IMG/VR virus record: IMGVR_UViG_3300031825_000171
Span: 1-53,682 of that record
DNA length: 53,682 bases
Strand: one strand, 5' to 3'
DNA from: a virus
Shown here: piece by piece, positions 31,103 to 38,773 of the stretch
How the letters are laid out: every line of letters begins with the position of its first letter
Position numbering within the stretch: the stretch's first letter is position 1
Made by a program: the position numbers and the translations under genes
Notes under the pieces: model-generated
What the model saw: the letters and a program-made list of their open reading frames with translations, nothing else
What the model was told of the DNA's origin: nothing
Databases searched by the model: none

Positions 31103-31228
31103 ATGAAGAAGATCGTGCTTATCCTGGCATTGCTCATTGCGGCGCCGGCCGCGCTAGCCCACTCTGGCGGCACCGATCGCTCAGGATGCCACCTCGACCA
31201 CAGAACCGGCGTGTACCACTGTCACTGA
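31103..31228 (+). CDS. exported YHYH-type small protein
   Basis: A signal peptide (MKKIVLILALLIAAPAALA) is followed by HSGGTDRSGCHLDHRTGVYH and CH, the YHYH-type motif with many His and two Cys, probably metal-binding. GGGAG precedes the ATG. The mature peptide is only about 22 residues and would be periplasmic. It follows the small membrane protein in the post-CI unit. Its function is unknown; similar domains occur in bacterial secreted proteins. Confidence 0.7.
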   Translation: MKKIVLILALLIAAPAALAHSGGTDRSGCHLDHRTGVYHCH

Positions 31229-31438
31229 GTTGGGAGACCCGTCCGACCACGGCAATTTGTGACCCGGCGGGGCACTCCCCGGTAGCGACTGGCCTCGCTA
31301 CCGCGCCTCACCATCCCGCCGCCCATGCTTCTCTGATAGTGCACTAACCCGGAGGCGAAAGCCTCCCACTCCGACTCAATTCAAGCAATCGAAGTAAGCC
31401 CGGTTTATCCCGTTTCGTCCGCCTATGCAGGTTTTTCT
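31229..31438. other. intergenic region with two strong hairpins
   Basis: Two strong stems stand in the 280-bp gap before the repeat-protein gene: GGTAGCGA with TCGCTACC around six bases (31281-31302), and GGAGGC-GAAA-GCCTCC (31351-31366). Neither has a T tail. They may end the CI transcript through Rho or shield its 3' end from nucleases. The promoter at 31439 follows. Confidence 0.5.
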
Positions 31439-31467
31439 TGCATACCACAGTTTTTTCCTGTATCGTC
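31439..31467 (+). promoter_or_regulatory. second switch promoter (PL-like) for the rightward early operon
   Basis: TTGCAT, 17 bases, TATCGT, the same boxes as the Cro promoter. The flanking 40 bases match it with only about eight differences (GCAGGTTT, CTTGCATA, CACAG and TTTCCTGTATCGT are shared). The pentapeptide-repeat gene starts 40 bases downstream. CI and Cro should therefore control both early operons. Confidence 0.75.
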
Positions 31468-31506
31468 TCTCCAACGCTCACCACACGAGCGGCACAGGAG
31501 ACGGGG

Positions 31507-32541
31507 ATGAAGGTCGCCATCAAATGCAGATTCAGCGGGAACGTTCTGTTCGAGGCCGAGGTAGGCGATACAGATGAGCGGTATCGCGTTCGCGTCGCGT
31601 TAGAGATGGGCGTGAAGGCCCGAGCCGACCTCGACGGAGCCGACCTCGCCGGAGCCTACCTCGCCCGAGCCAACCTCGACGGAGCCAACCTCGACGGAGC
31701 CTACCTCGCCGGAGCCTACCTCGCCGGAGCCTACCTCGACGGAGCCGACCTCGCCGGAGCCAACCTCGCCGGAGCCAACCTCGACGGAGCCGACCTCGCC
31801 GGAGCCGACCTCGCCAGAGCCAACCTCGACGGAGCCAACCTCGCCGGAGCCAAGCTCGCCAGAGCCAACCTCGACGGAGCCTACCTCGCCCGAGCCAACC
31901 TCGACGGAGCCAACCTCGACGGAGCCTACCTCGCCGGAGCCGACCTCGCCGGAGCCAAGCTCGCCAGAGCCAACCTCGACGGAGCCTACCTCGCCCGAGC
32001 CTACCTCGCCGGAGCCAACCTCGCCGGAGCCGACCTCGCCGGAGCCAACCTCGACGGAGCCGACCTCGCCGGAGCCAACCTCGACGGAGCCGACCTCGCC
32101 GGAGCCAACCTCGACGGAGCCTACCTCGCCGGAGCCGACCTCGCCGGAGCCAACCTCGCCCGAGCCGACCTCGCCGGAGCCGACCTCGCCAGAGCCAACC
32201 TCGACGGAGCCAACCTCGCCGGAGCCGACCTCGCCAGAGCCAACCTCGACGGAGCCTACCTCGCCCGAGCCAACCTCGACGGAGCCAAGCTGATCGGCAG
32301 GCGCCCCATTCTGCAGATAGGTCCGCTCGGCTCACGTTGCGCGTATCTCGTCTCATACATGACGGATGCGGGTATCAAGGTCCGCGCCGGTTGCTTCTTC
32401 GGCTCATTGCCAGAATTCGTCTCAAGGGTTCGCGAGACGCACGGCATGAACCAGTACGGGCGCGAGTATGAAGCGGCTATCGACATGATAGAGGCGCATG
32501 CGGCTATTTGGACGCCCGCAGAGCAGCAGCAGGCGGCATAG
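31507..32541 (+). CDS. pentapeptide-repeat protein with conserved C-terminal domain (344 aa)
   Basis: An N-terminal beta strand segment ([19 protein letters not shown]) leads into 44 uninterrupted pentapeptide units of type A(D/N)LxG at residues 41-260. These form a right-handed quadrilateral beta-helix that mimics DNA in known members (MfpA, Qnr). The C-terminal 80 residues carry GPLGSR, GCFFGS, ETHG and a YxxxYxAAI-type end. The same domain caps the hexapeptide protein at 33062. CAGGAGACGGGG precedes the ATG. It is the first gene of the PL-like operon. A DNA mimic that blocks host gyrase or nucleases, or an anti-defence role, is possible but unproven. Confidence 0.85.
   Translation: MKVAIKCRFSGNVLFEAEVGDTDERYRVRVALEMGVKARADLDGADLAGAYLARANLDGANLDGAYLAGAYLAGAYLDGADLAGANLAGANLDGADLAGADLARANLDGANLAGAKLARANLDGAYLARANLDGANLDGAYLAGADLAGAKLARANLDGAYLARAYLAGANLAGADLAGANLDGADLAGANLDGADLAGANLDGAYLAGADLAGANLARADLAGADLARANLDGANLAGADLARANLDGAYLARANLDGAKLIGRRPILQIGPLGSRCAYLVSYMTDAGIKVRAGCFFGSLPEFVSRVRETHGMNQYGREYEAAIDMIEAHAAIWTPAEQQQAA
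31627..32286 (+). repeat. 44 tandem 15-bp coding units
   Basis: Units of the form GGAGCC-NAC-CTC-GCC or GAC repeat without gaps. Only a few positions vary, so long stretches are identical at DNA level. Slippage or unequal crossing-over would change the copy number in steps of 15 bp while keeping the frame. Confidence 0.9.
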
Positions 32542-32575
32542 GCCACGCAGATTAACGAGCGATAGGAGAGAGACG

Positions 32576-32800
32576 ATGACGACGTACCGCAATCCCTGGC
32601 ACGAGCCGCACGACGCGAAATACGGTCCGGCGTTCTTCAGCACTGAAGCTCGTGCGGTCGAGTATCGCGGCTTCCTGATCTATGAGCGCATCAAGGGTGT
32701 TGTTTGGGATGTCGCGTCACGCAGAGAGCCGGGGCGAACGGCGCTCGTGAAGCAATCGACAACCTCCTCGCCGCCTAGCACACCGGCCCCCACCGAATAA
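32576..32800 (+). CDS. hypothetical early protein (74 aa)
   Basis: AGGAGAG precedes the ATG. The protein has YRNPWHEPHDAKYGPAFFS and YRGFLIYERIKGVVWDV, the latter suggesting a small beta domain, and a Ser/Thr/Pro-rich tail. It is 35 bases after the repeat-protein gene. No known family. Confidence 0.6.
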   Translation: MTTYRNPWHEPHDAKYGPAFFSTEARAVEYRGFLIYERIKGVVWDVASRREPGRTALVKQSTTSSPPSTPAPTE

Positions 32801-32829
32801 CCGAACGCAACGTAGATAAGGAGAGGGTG

Positions 32830-33009
32830 ATGACTACCGTGAATGAAATGGATGCGGATATTGAATCTCAATCTCGAATCGACGCGCTGGAAACGCAGAT
32901 CGCGAATCTGACCTTACGGGCTGAGACCGGCGCGGACCACGCGAAACTGTGCGAGCTATATGAACGACTGGAAGCCGCTCATGCGCTGGCGACGATGATC
33001 ACCCTCTAA
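32830..33009 (+). CDS. small coiled-coil protein (59 aa)
   Basis: GGAGAGGGTG precedes the ATG. The product is helical with heptad character (QSRIDALETQIANLTLRAE) and so could form dimers. It is placed between the two beta-helix protein genes. The function is unknown. Confidence 0.6.
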   Translation: MTTVNEMDADIESQSRIDALETQIANLTLRAETGADHAKLCELYERLEAAHALATMITL

Positions 33010-33061
33010 CGCCTCCTGCGGGCGCTATGGAGTGGTAATGCCAACACACACGGAGGACGAG

Positions 33062-33763
33062 ATGGGTAAAAAGTTTGAACTGGTCGCAGATCAAAGCATC
33101 GAGGTATTCGGGCGCAAGCTGTTCCGCATTCGCGCGCTCGTGTCGTTTGGCGTCGTCAAGGCCGGAGAGCTTGGCGGCTATGTCGAGAAAGAGGAAAACG
33201 TCGCGCAGGGCGGCAATGCGTGGGTCTACGGCAATGCGCGGGTCTCCGGCGATGCGCTGGTCTCCGGCGATGCGCAGGTCTACGGCAATGCGCGGGTCTC
33301 CGGCGATGCGCTGGTCTACGGCAATGCGCGGGTCTACGGCGATGCGCAGGTCTACGGCGATGCGCAGGTCTCCGGCAATGCGCGGGTCTCCGGCAATGCG
33401 CGGGTCTCCGGCAATGCGCAGGTCTACGGCAATGCGTGGGTCTACGGCAATGCGCAGGTCTACGGCAATGCGCAGGTCTCCGGCGATGCGCGGGTCTACG
33501 GCGATGCGCGGGTCTCCGGCGATGCCGATTTCATGCTCGCCGGACCGCTCGGCTCGCGTCGCGCATTCCTGACCGTTCACGCCGATGCCAAGCTGGGCGT
33601 TCGCTTTTCTACGGGCTGTTTCTCTGGCTCCGAGTACGAGTTCAAAGCCGCAATCCAGGAGACGCACGGCGACAACGAATATGCGCGCCAGTATCTCGCC
33701 GCCATCGAGCTTGCGGCCTTGGTCGTGAAGCCCGCGAAGATCGAAGCGGAAGCCGCAGCGTAA
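33062..33763 (+). CDS. hexapeptide-repeat (left-handed beta-helix) protein with the same C-terminal domain
   Basis: The N-terminus has KFELVADQSIEVFGRKLFRI and LGGYVEKEENV, a domain seen in phage repeat proteins. Then come 17 hexapeptides (NARVSG, DAQVYG and variants) in residues 52-153, predicted to coil into a beta-helix. The C-terminal domain shares GPLGSR, GCFSGS, EF, ETHG and the YxAAI end with the pentapeptide-repeat protein two genes upstream. GGAGGACGAG precedes the ATG. A gene pair that joins one cap domain to two unrelated helix types suggests a common cellular target or a common oligomer interface. Confidence 0.85.
   Translation: MGKKFELVADQSIEVFGRKLFRIRALVSFGVVKAGELGGYVEKEENVAQGGNAWVYGNARVSGDALVSGDAQVYGNARVSGDALVYGNARVYGDAQVYGDAQVSGNARVSGNARVSGNAQVYGNAWVYGNAQVYGNAQVSGDARVYGDARVSGDADFMLAGPLGSRRAFLTVHADAKLGVRFSTGCFSGSEYEFKAAIQETHGDNEYARQYLAAIELAALVVKPAKIEAEAAA
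33215..33520 (+). repeat. 17 tandem 18-bp coding units
   Basis: Units of the form GGCNATGCGNNGGTCTNC repeat without gaps. As in the neighbouring 15-bp array, changes in copy number would keep the reading frame. Confidence 0.9.
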
Positions 33764-33786
33764 CCCGACGAGTCAAGGAGGACGAG

Positions 33787-34101
33787 ATGGGACAGGAAGC
33801 GCAGCACACGCCGGAGCGCATGACCGGCGACGAGTTCGCCGAGATGCGGCGCGTTATAGATGACGAACACGGAAACCCCCTGGGCACGGTTTACCTGCTG
33901 CGCATGCCCGGCGGATCTCGGGAGTGCCCGTTTGTTGCGCAGGACAGCTACCACCAGCTCGAGCGCGAGAACGCGGAACTGCGGGAGGCGCTGAATGCTC
34001 TTCTTACGCAACTCGACAACGCCTGCGCGACCGCACTTCCCCCTACGTCATTTAAAGGTGCGCGTGATAAAGCTCGCGCCGTCCTTGCGAGGCAACCATG
34101 A
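33787..34101 (+). CDS. hypothetical early protein (104 aa)
   Basis: AGGAGGACGAG stands before the ATG. It has an MRRVIDDEHGNPLGTVYLLR strand-loop region and a coiled coil (YHQLERENAELREALNALL). The protein probably forms dimers. The end overlaps the next start as ATGA. No family was recognised. Confidence 0.65.
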   Translation: MGQEAQHTPERMTGDEFAEMRRVIDDEHGNPLGTVYLLRMPGGSRECPFVAQDSYHQLERENAELREALNALLTQLDNACATALPPTSFKGARDKARAVLARQP

Positions 34102-34352
34102 GCGCCCTACCCGTCTGCCCCGACAAGATAGCCGACAAGCCCGCATTGCTCGCCGCCATGCTGCTGCAGAAGGACGAAGAGATACGGGAACTAGTGGGGG
34201 CGCTGCAAGAGACTCGCGAAGTCCTCGCGATGTTGACCGACCCGGAGCGCATCAAACAATCGCGGGTTCAAATCGCGTGGGCTCAAGCGGTCGCGGCTGA
34301 GGCAAAAGTCCGCGCCCTTCTCGCCAAGCACACAGAGGTAAGCCATGAATAG
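34098..34352 (+). CDS. hypothetical helical protein (84 aa)
   Basis: ATGA overlap with the previous gene. Helical and charged (LLQKDEEIRELVGALQETRE). It contains one CPDK near the start. The gene ends in an overlap with the next. Confidence 0.55.
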   Translation: MSALPVCPDKIADKPALLAAMLLQKDEEIRELVGALQETREVLAMLTDPERIKQSRVQIAWAQAVAAEAKVRALLAKHTEVSHE

Positions 34353-34605
34353 CCTAGCCGATGGTGATGTCCTTGAGGCTGTCCGCGAATACTTGGACCA
34401 CGCCCACATAGCCTCTCTCCTGAATCACGAGCGCAACGCGGAGCGAGACGAAGTAACGATGGAACTCGGTCTGCTCGTGCGCTCAGCAGTAGGCATCTAC
34501 GAGGAAGTAAACGCAGCGACGCCGGATGCTGATGCGATAGAAGCGGAGCGCAGTGATATTCGGCATGACCGGAAGGTGGACGACAGACTGACGGAGGCAG
34601 CATGA
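34345..34605 (+). CDS. hypothetical acidic protein (86 aa)
   Basis: GAGGTAAGCC precedes the ATG within the end of the prior gene. The protein is acidic and helical (NSLADGDVLEAVREYLDHAH). No motif is recognised. Coupled to the next gene by ATGA. Confidence 0.55.
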   Translation: MNSLADGDVLEAVREYLDHAHIASLLNHERNAERDEVTMELGLLVRSAVGIYEEVNAATPDADAIEAERSDIRHDRKVDDRLTEAA

Positions 34606-34895
34606 AAGTCACGCTGAAGATGTTCTTGCACTGGTCGCACACCGATTATTCCGGCCCTCAATGGCAGCTGTGGAGTACCGACATGAGCGCGCATTTCAAG
34701 GATACGGTCTGCATCGGCGAGCGCGAAATCGAGATCGATGCCCCGGATGACTTCGATCCGCGCCCCGGCATGGTGGACTCGCTGCGCAAGCAGAAGGCGC
34801 AGGTACTGGCCGACGCGCAGCTCAAGGCGACTCAGATCGAAGGGCGCATTCAGCAGCTCCTGTGCATCGAGCATAAGCCGGAGGTGACGGCATGA
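34602..34895 (+). CDS. hypothetical protein (97 aa)
   Basis: Coupled by ATGA at both ends. A beta-type first half (VTLKMFLHWSHTDYSGP, REIEIDAPDDFDPRPGMVD) is followed by a helix (SLRKQKAQVLADAQLKATQI). No family was recognised. Confidence 0.6.
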   Translation: MKVTLKMFLHWSHTDYSGPQWQLWSTDMSAHFKDTVCIGEREIEIDAPDDFDPRPGMVDSLRKQKAQVLADAQLKATQIEGRIQQLLCIEHKPEVTA

Positions 34896-35272
34896 AGTCG
34901 AACGGGAAATTGAAAGATTCAGAGATTAGGCGCTTGCGTAATGCTGTGCGTCGCCTCCAGCGCGAGCGCAAGAAACTTCGTGAATTCGTCCGCGATATGC
35001 AATGGGTCCAGCCAACGTCTAATAGCTCACCTTCTTGCGCTTACTGTGGTTTTGCCGAACGCATGACAACAGCACAAAGCGTAGGCGAGTTTGATCCGAA
35101 TCTCGCAGCCGAGATCGAGACGGCGACCGCCATCTGCTACGCGAATCTGCAAGCGCACTTTCCGCGGGGTTTTATGGATCAACTGACGCCCGAGCAGATC
35201 AGCGGCGTTTTCAAGTGCGGCTTCGCAGATGGTGTGCAGTGGGCCATGGACAAGGTGGAGGCGCAATCGTGA
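34892..35272 (+). CDS. coiled-coil protein with a CxxC pair (126 aa)
   Basis: The N-terminal 40 residues form a strongly basic coiled coil (EIRRLRNAVRRLQRERKKLR). A CAYC pair follows, and an acidic helical C-terminal domain. Basic coiled coil plus knuckle suggests nucleic-acid contact. Coupled on both sides by ATGA and GTGA. Confidence 0.6.
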   Translation: MKSNGKLKDSEIRRLRNAVRRLQRERKKLREFVRDMQWVQPTSNSSPSCAYCGFAERMTTAQSVGEFDPNLAAEIETATAICYANLQAHFPRGFMDQLTPEQISGVFKCGFADGVQWAMDKVEAQS

Positions 35273-35463
35273 CCGCCCGCCTCCAGCACATCACCATCCG
35301 CGACGAGCTGCCCCGCGTGCGGATGCTGGCTGCACGACGCGCCAACAAGGAGCGCCGCGCGCAAACGTGGGCGACGGTGAAACGATGGGCCGACAGGCTC
35401 GTGACGGCTGCACTGTTCGTCGGATCGGCTTGGGCGCTGTGGGCGATTCTGGGGAGGATGTGA
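35269..35463 (+). CDS. small membrane protein (64 aa)
   Basis: GTG start overlapping the previous stop. The N-terminal 45 residues are basic and the C-terminus is a single transmembrane helix (LVTAALFVGSAWALWAIL), so the basic part would face the cytoplasm. The ORF is open further upstream, but the GTG at 35269 fits the coupling pattern of the operon. Confidence 0.6.
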   Translation: MTARLQHITIRDELPRVRMLAARRANKERRAQTWATVKRWADRLVTAALFVGSAWALWAILGRM

Positions 35464-35630
35464 TGAATATCTGCGATAGACGATTCCGGTACGTTTCGGC
35501 TGCAGCAACGAATGTCGCGGCCACATTTCAGAAGCACGGTTTCCGCGTTCGTTCATACGAGGAGCAGAAAGCCGCAGCTCAGGAACGGATGCGCAAGGAT
35601 AACGTAACGCAGCTACGGAGGGCGAAATGA
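35463..35630 (+). CDS. small hypothetical protein (55 aa)
   Basis: The TGATG overlap joins it to the membrane protein gene. It is basic, with RRFRYVSAAATNVAATFQKH and a helical tail. The stop overlaps the next ATG. The function is unknown. Confidence 0.6.
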   Translation: MNICDRRFRYVSAAATNVAATFQKHGFRVRSYEEQKAAAQERMRKDNVTQLRRAK

Positions 35631-36142
35631 GCGACAAGACACATTACCGCAAGGCATTCGATAGTCCGTATCTGTCCAGTGCGGACATCGTGGAGCCTAC
35701 GGTTTTGACGATCCGGTGCGTAAAGCTGGAAATCGACCGGACGAAGAAAACCAAGGATTTATTCAATACCGCGTATTTCGCGGAGAAGGAGATACGGGTC
35801 GGCGAAGCACTGAAGCCGATGATCCTCAACGCCTCCAATAGCAAGATGATGAAAGCGTTGACCGGGACGCCGTTCATTGACGACTGGAACAACGTGCGGG
35901 TGACGATCTACGTGGACCATAACGTGCGTTTCGGGAAAGAGACTGTTGAGGGCTTGCGCATCAGCCCGCACCAGCCGGAGGCTACGCAGAAGGTACTTAC
36001 GCCCACGATGACTAAGGCGTGGGAAAACGCCAAGGCAGCATACAAGCGGGACGGCAATCTGAAAAGCGTGCTGGCGCGAGTCGCCATGTCCGAAGAACAC
36101 CAGAAGCAGTTGATTGATGAATGCGCCGAGCGGACCACATGA
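35627..36142 (+). CDS. recombination-module protein upstream of the exonuclease (171 aa)
   Basis: The protein contains SADIVEPTVLTIRCVKLEI then KPMILNASNSKMMKALTGTP, a block known from phage proteins encoded next to YqaJ-type exonucleases. The second half is charged. It overlaps the exonuclease start by ATGA, so the two are made together. A role with single-stranded DNA in recombination is a context-based guess; it is not a recognisable RecT or Bet. Confidence 0.6.
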   Translation: MSDKTHYRKAFDSPYLSSADIVEPTVLTIRCVKLEIDRTKKTKDLFNTAYFAEKEIRVGEALKPMILNASNSKMMKALTGTPFIDDWNNVRVTIYVDHNVRFGKETVEGLRISPHQPEATQKVLTPTMTKAWENAKAAYKRDGNLKSVLARVAMSEEHQKQLIDECAERTT

Positions 36143-36768
36143 TCTTCCATGACGTTCCGCAGAACACGGACGCATGGGACGCCCTGCGTCTTGGCAAAGC
36201 CACTGCCTCGCAATTCGGTACGTTCATGGCGAACTACGGCAAGGACTTTGGGGAACCCGCAAAGCGGTATGCCCTGCAAATTGCCCTGGAACGACTGAGC
36301 GGGAAGAAAGCGGAGCATGGTTTCTCCAATGAACACATGGAGCGCGGGCACGAGCAGGAGCCTGTTGCTCGGATGCTGTATGCGGATGAGCACTTTGCCG
36401 AGGTATTGAACGGCGGATTCTTCGATTGCGGCGAGTACGGCGATTCCCCGGACGGTCGGGTTGGCGACTCTGGACTGGTCGAAATCAAGTCGGTCATTGC
36501 CTCGACCCATTACGCCACGATCCAGCGCGGCTCCTATGACCCGTCCTATAAATGGCAGCTTGTGGGGCACTTGGACTGCACCGGTCGGAAGTGGGTGGAT
36601 TTCATCAGCTATTGCTCCGACTTTCCCATCGGCGCGCAGCTATGCGTTTACCGGCTGCACCGTGAGGAATGCGAGGACGAGTTGGGAATGCTCCACGAGC
36701 GCAGAGAGCAGTTTTTGGTGCTGGTGGACAAGACCATGAACAACATAGCCGAAAGGATCGCCGCATGA
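36139..36768 (+). CDS. YqaJ-like phage exonuclease (lambda Exo type)
   Basis: 209 residues from the ATG that overlaps the previous stop. The motif order of the family is present: TEN-like start (QNTDAWDALRLGKATAS), GHEQEPVAR as the metal-binding Glu block, SPDGRVGDSGLVEIKS as the D-(x)n-ExK core, and QLVGHLDCTG behind it. It chews double-stranded DNA ends to start phage recombination. It lies in the PL-like operon, as lambda exo does. Confidence 0.88.
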   Translation: MIFHDVPQNTDAWDALRLGKATASQFGTFMANYGKDFGEPAKRYALQIALERLSGKKAEHGFSNEHMERGHEQEPVARMLYADEHFAEVLNGGFFDCGEYGDSPDGRVGDSGLVEIKSVIASTHYATIQRGSYDPSYKWQLVGHLDCTGRKWVDFISYCSDFPIGAQLCVYRLHREECEDELGMLHERREQFLVLVDKTMNNIAERIAA

Positions 36769-37085
36769 GCATTCCCCTGCGCTGCTACGCGGTCCTGCGG
36801 GCGCACGCCGTAGGCTCGGACAAGGCGATGGACTGCCATGAAATAGCGCCGCTCATAGGGCTTCCTGCGCGCCGCCTAGGGGCATACCTGCACCGGCTGC
36901 ATAAGCAGGCTTACGGCGTCCATCGTATTCAGAAGGGCCGCAGGATCACGAAGCAGGGAAAGGTGAGAAAGACCTATGCCTACTACCTTGAGACAGCGGA
37001 AGACGTTGAGGCAGTTCTTCGCCAGAAGGCGGCTAGACCGGCTGCGCCTCAATTTGATGCGTCGGCGCTGGCGGGGGCGTGGTGA
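36765..37085 (+). CDS. winged-helix-like protein (106 aa)
   Basis: ATGA overlap with the exonuclease gene. The protein has MDCHEIAPLIGLPARRLGAYL, an HTH, then RIQKGRRITKQGKVRKTYAY, a basic wing. This makes DNA binding likely. It may regulate or assist the recombination module. No named family. Confidence 0.6.
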   Translation: MSIPLRCYAVLRAHAVGSDKAMDCHEIAPLIGLPARRLGAYLHRLHKQAYGVHRIQKGRRITKQGKVRKTYAYYLETAEDVEAVLRQKAARPAAPQFDASALAGAW

Positions 37086-37570
37086 GGCCTAAATTCGCTA
37101 CTCGCACGATACGGCTCGACACACCGGCCAGAGTGGAGTTATTCGTCGCGGCCGTCCGAAGCGCGCCAGTTGATCCAGACAAGCCGCTGGAGGGTTTGAT
37201 CCGCGAGGAACAGAAGGTGCGTAAGCAGACGCAGAACGAGGCGATGTGGGCGGGACCGCTCAAGGATATAGCCGAGCAGGCATGGGTTAAGGACGAGGAA
37301 ACCGGACGCTCCCGGCTATATTCCGCGCCTGCGTGGCATGAGTACTTTAAGGAAAAATATCTGCCAGAGGACGATGACCCGGATTTGGAGACTCTGGTGA
37401 AAGAAGGCTATCGCAAGTGGGACATCACGCCAGCCGGAAAGCGCGTGTTGATCGGCAGCACTACGCAGTTACTTGTGCGAGGCATGGCACTCTACATGCA
37501 GCAGGTAGAGGCAGAAGGCGCGAGCATGGGCGTCATGTTCCACGCAGCGCCGATGAGGAATGCGGCATGA
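37079..37570 (+). CDS. ninB: NinB-like recombination protein
   Basis: About 163 residues. It shares with NinB the order EEQKVRKQTQNEAMWA, then WHEYFKEKYLP and TTQLLVRGMALYMQQVEA at the end. NinB (Orf) binds single-stranded DNA and helps load recombinase. Two GTG starts lie at 37079 and 37082; the second gives the GTGA overlap used throughout this operon. Confidence 0.85.
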   Translation: MVRPKFATRTIRLDTPARVELFVAAVRSAPVDPDKPLEGLIREEQKVRKQTQNEAMWAGPLKDIAEQAWVKDEETGRSRLYSAPAWHEYFKEKYLPEDDDPDLETLVKEGYRKWDITPAGKRVLIGSTTQLLVRGMALYMQQVEAEGASMGVMFHAAPMRNAA

Positions 37571-37899
37571 GACCGATCATCCAAAAATCCCCGCGCTACG
37601 AGAATCGCAAGCTGCTCGATCTATGCCGCGGCGCACCGTGCATGCTGAATTTCCCCGGCTGCACAGGTGGCGAAGGACCGGATGCGCCGAGTGTTCCCTG
37701 TCATTCCAACTGGCAGAGTGATGGACGCGGAACGGGCTACAAAACGCACGATCATACCGCTGTGCCGGGATGCCCGTCCTGTCATCACCAACTCGACTAC
37801 GGCCCGTATACGCGAGAGCAGAAGGAAGAGACGTTTCGCAATGCTCAGCGCAGATGGTGGGGATATTTATGGACGCACAATCGAATAAAGGTGGCGTGA
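37567..37899 (+). CDS. DUF1364 nuclease-like protein
   Basis: 110 residues with the family pattern: CRGAPCMLNFPGCTG, then VPCHSNWQSDGRGTGYKTHD and PGCPSCHHQLD. The His and Cys set is that of a treble-clef HNH-type nuclease. DUF1364 often follows NinB in lambdoid phages. ATGA overlap with ninB. Confidence 0.85.
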   Translation: MRPIIQKSPRYENRKLLDLCRGAPCMLNFPGCTGGEGPDAPSVPCHSNWQSDGRGTGYKTHDHTAVPGCPSCHHQLDYGPYTREQKEETFRNAQRRWWGYLWTHNRIKVA

Positions 37900-38051
37900 T
37901 GACGACGCAGGCGGAAGATGACTATTTCGATTCTGACGACTACGAAGATCGAATCTGCGACTACTGCTCAGGCACCGGTGGCAATCCATGGGATGACGGG
38001 ATTACGCCATGCCCTGAGTGCGACGGAGAGGGATATAGGTGGTTTGAATGA
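37899..38051 (+). CDS. DnaJ-type zinc knuckle protein (50 aa)
   Basis: CDYCSGTGG and CPECDGEGY are two CxxCxGxG elements, like the DnaJ zinc finger. The N-terminus is acidic. TGATG overlap with DUF1364. Such small proteins are often found in phage recombination regions with unknown role. Confidence 0.7.
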   Translation: MTTQAEDDYFDSDDYEDRICDYCSGTGGNPWDDGITPCPECDGEGYRWFE

Positions 38052-38773
38052 GCGAGACGCAGACGGAAGGGTCGCCGGGCACACGCACACCGCTGGACGG
38101 CATGACGGAGACGCTGATGGAGTGGGTTGAAGTCGGCGGCATTCAATACGCGACGCAGCAGGAAGTGGCTCACGAGATCGAACGCCTGCGCAAACCGCCC
38201 GAGGAGACATTGAGCGATGAGCCGGGGTGCGCGCACTGCATGAGGGCGGGCACGCCGGTTCGGCTCGGCGAGGTATGTCCGAAATGCGGCGACCGTTTGC
38301 CAACTCGCACCGAGACAGAGCAGCGCGAGAAGATAGCGCAACTCACATCCGCCCTGGCCGCCGAGACTGCTGCGCGCGAGCGAGCGGAGCGTCGTTGGCA
38401 TCTACTTCGGATATGCTTAAGGAGCCGAGATTGGCATCAAACACTATCACGATTTGCTCGAAACAATCGCCAGTCAGTCGGCGTGATGACGGAAGACCGG
38501 ATACGGGAGATTGCGTTAGATAACGCGGCGTATTGGGAAATCGGTAAGCAAGTGACCGGACCCAATGGCAACATGAAGCTGAATAAGCAGATCGAGCGCG
38601 CCATCCGCCAAGCCCTCTCCGAGTCCTCGCTGTGCGCGGAGACGGTCGAGCGATGCGCGAAGGTGTGCGAATCGACAAAACAGCAGATGAGATTTGGTGA
38701 CATGGAGAGAGCCGCAGACATCTGTGCCGACGCCATCCGCTCCCTCCCCGCAGACAAAGGAGATCGGGGATGA
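38048..38773 (+). CDS. hypothetical protein, possibly two genes joined by a frameshift (241 aa)
   Basis: The first part has CAHC and CPKC pairs and a coiled coil (EKIAQLTSALAAETAARERA). A stretch of unusual composition follows at 38400-38483 (LLRICLRSRDWHQTLSRF), and then MTEDRIREIALDNAAYWEIG opens like a normal protein. Over the odd stretch another frame reads EIGIKHYHDLLETIASQSA and ends in TGA right at the ATG of that second part (38484). A one-base shift near 38415 would give two normal coupled genes. The present frame may therefore be a fusion. Confidence 0.5.
   Translation: MSETQTEGSPGTRTPLDGMTETLMEWVEVGGIQYATQQEVAHEIERLRKPPEETLSDEPGCAHCMRAGTPVRLGEVCPKCGDRLPTRTETEQREKIAQLTSALAAETAARERAERRWHLLRICLRSRDWHQTLSRFARNNRQSVGVMTEDRIREIALDNAAYWEIGKQVTGPNGNMKLNKQIERAIRQALSESSLCAETVERCAKVCESTKQQMRFGDMERAADICADAIRSLPADKGDRG

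Noticed and set aside
31532-32356. Minus-strand ORF of 274 codons over the pentapeptide repeats
   Set aside because: Its Arg/Gly/Trp-only product is a shadow of the 15-bp repeats; there is no start signal or domain.
31627-33520. Repeat arrays as CRISPR
   Set aside because: The units are contiguous, in frame and without spacers.
33220-34101. Plus-strand ORF of 293 codons over the hexapeptide repeats
   Set aside because: It is another frame of the 18-bp repeats; the frame with GGAGG start and conserved C-terminal domain is the real one.
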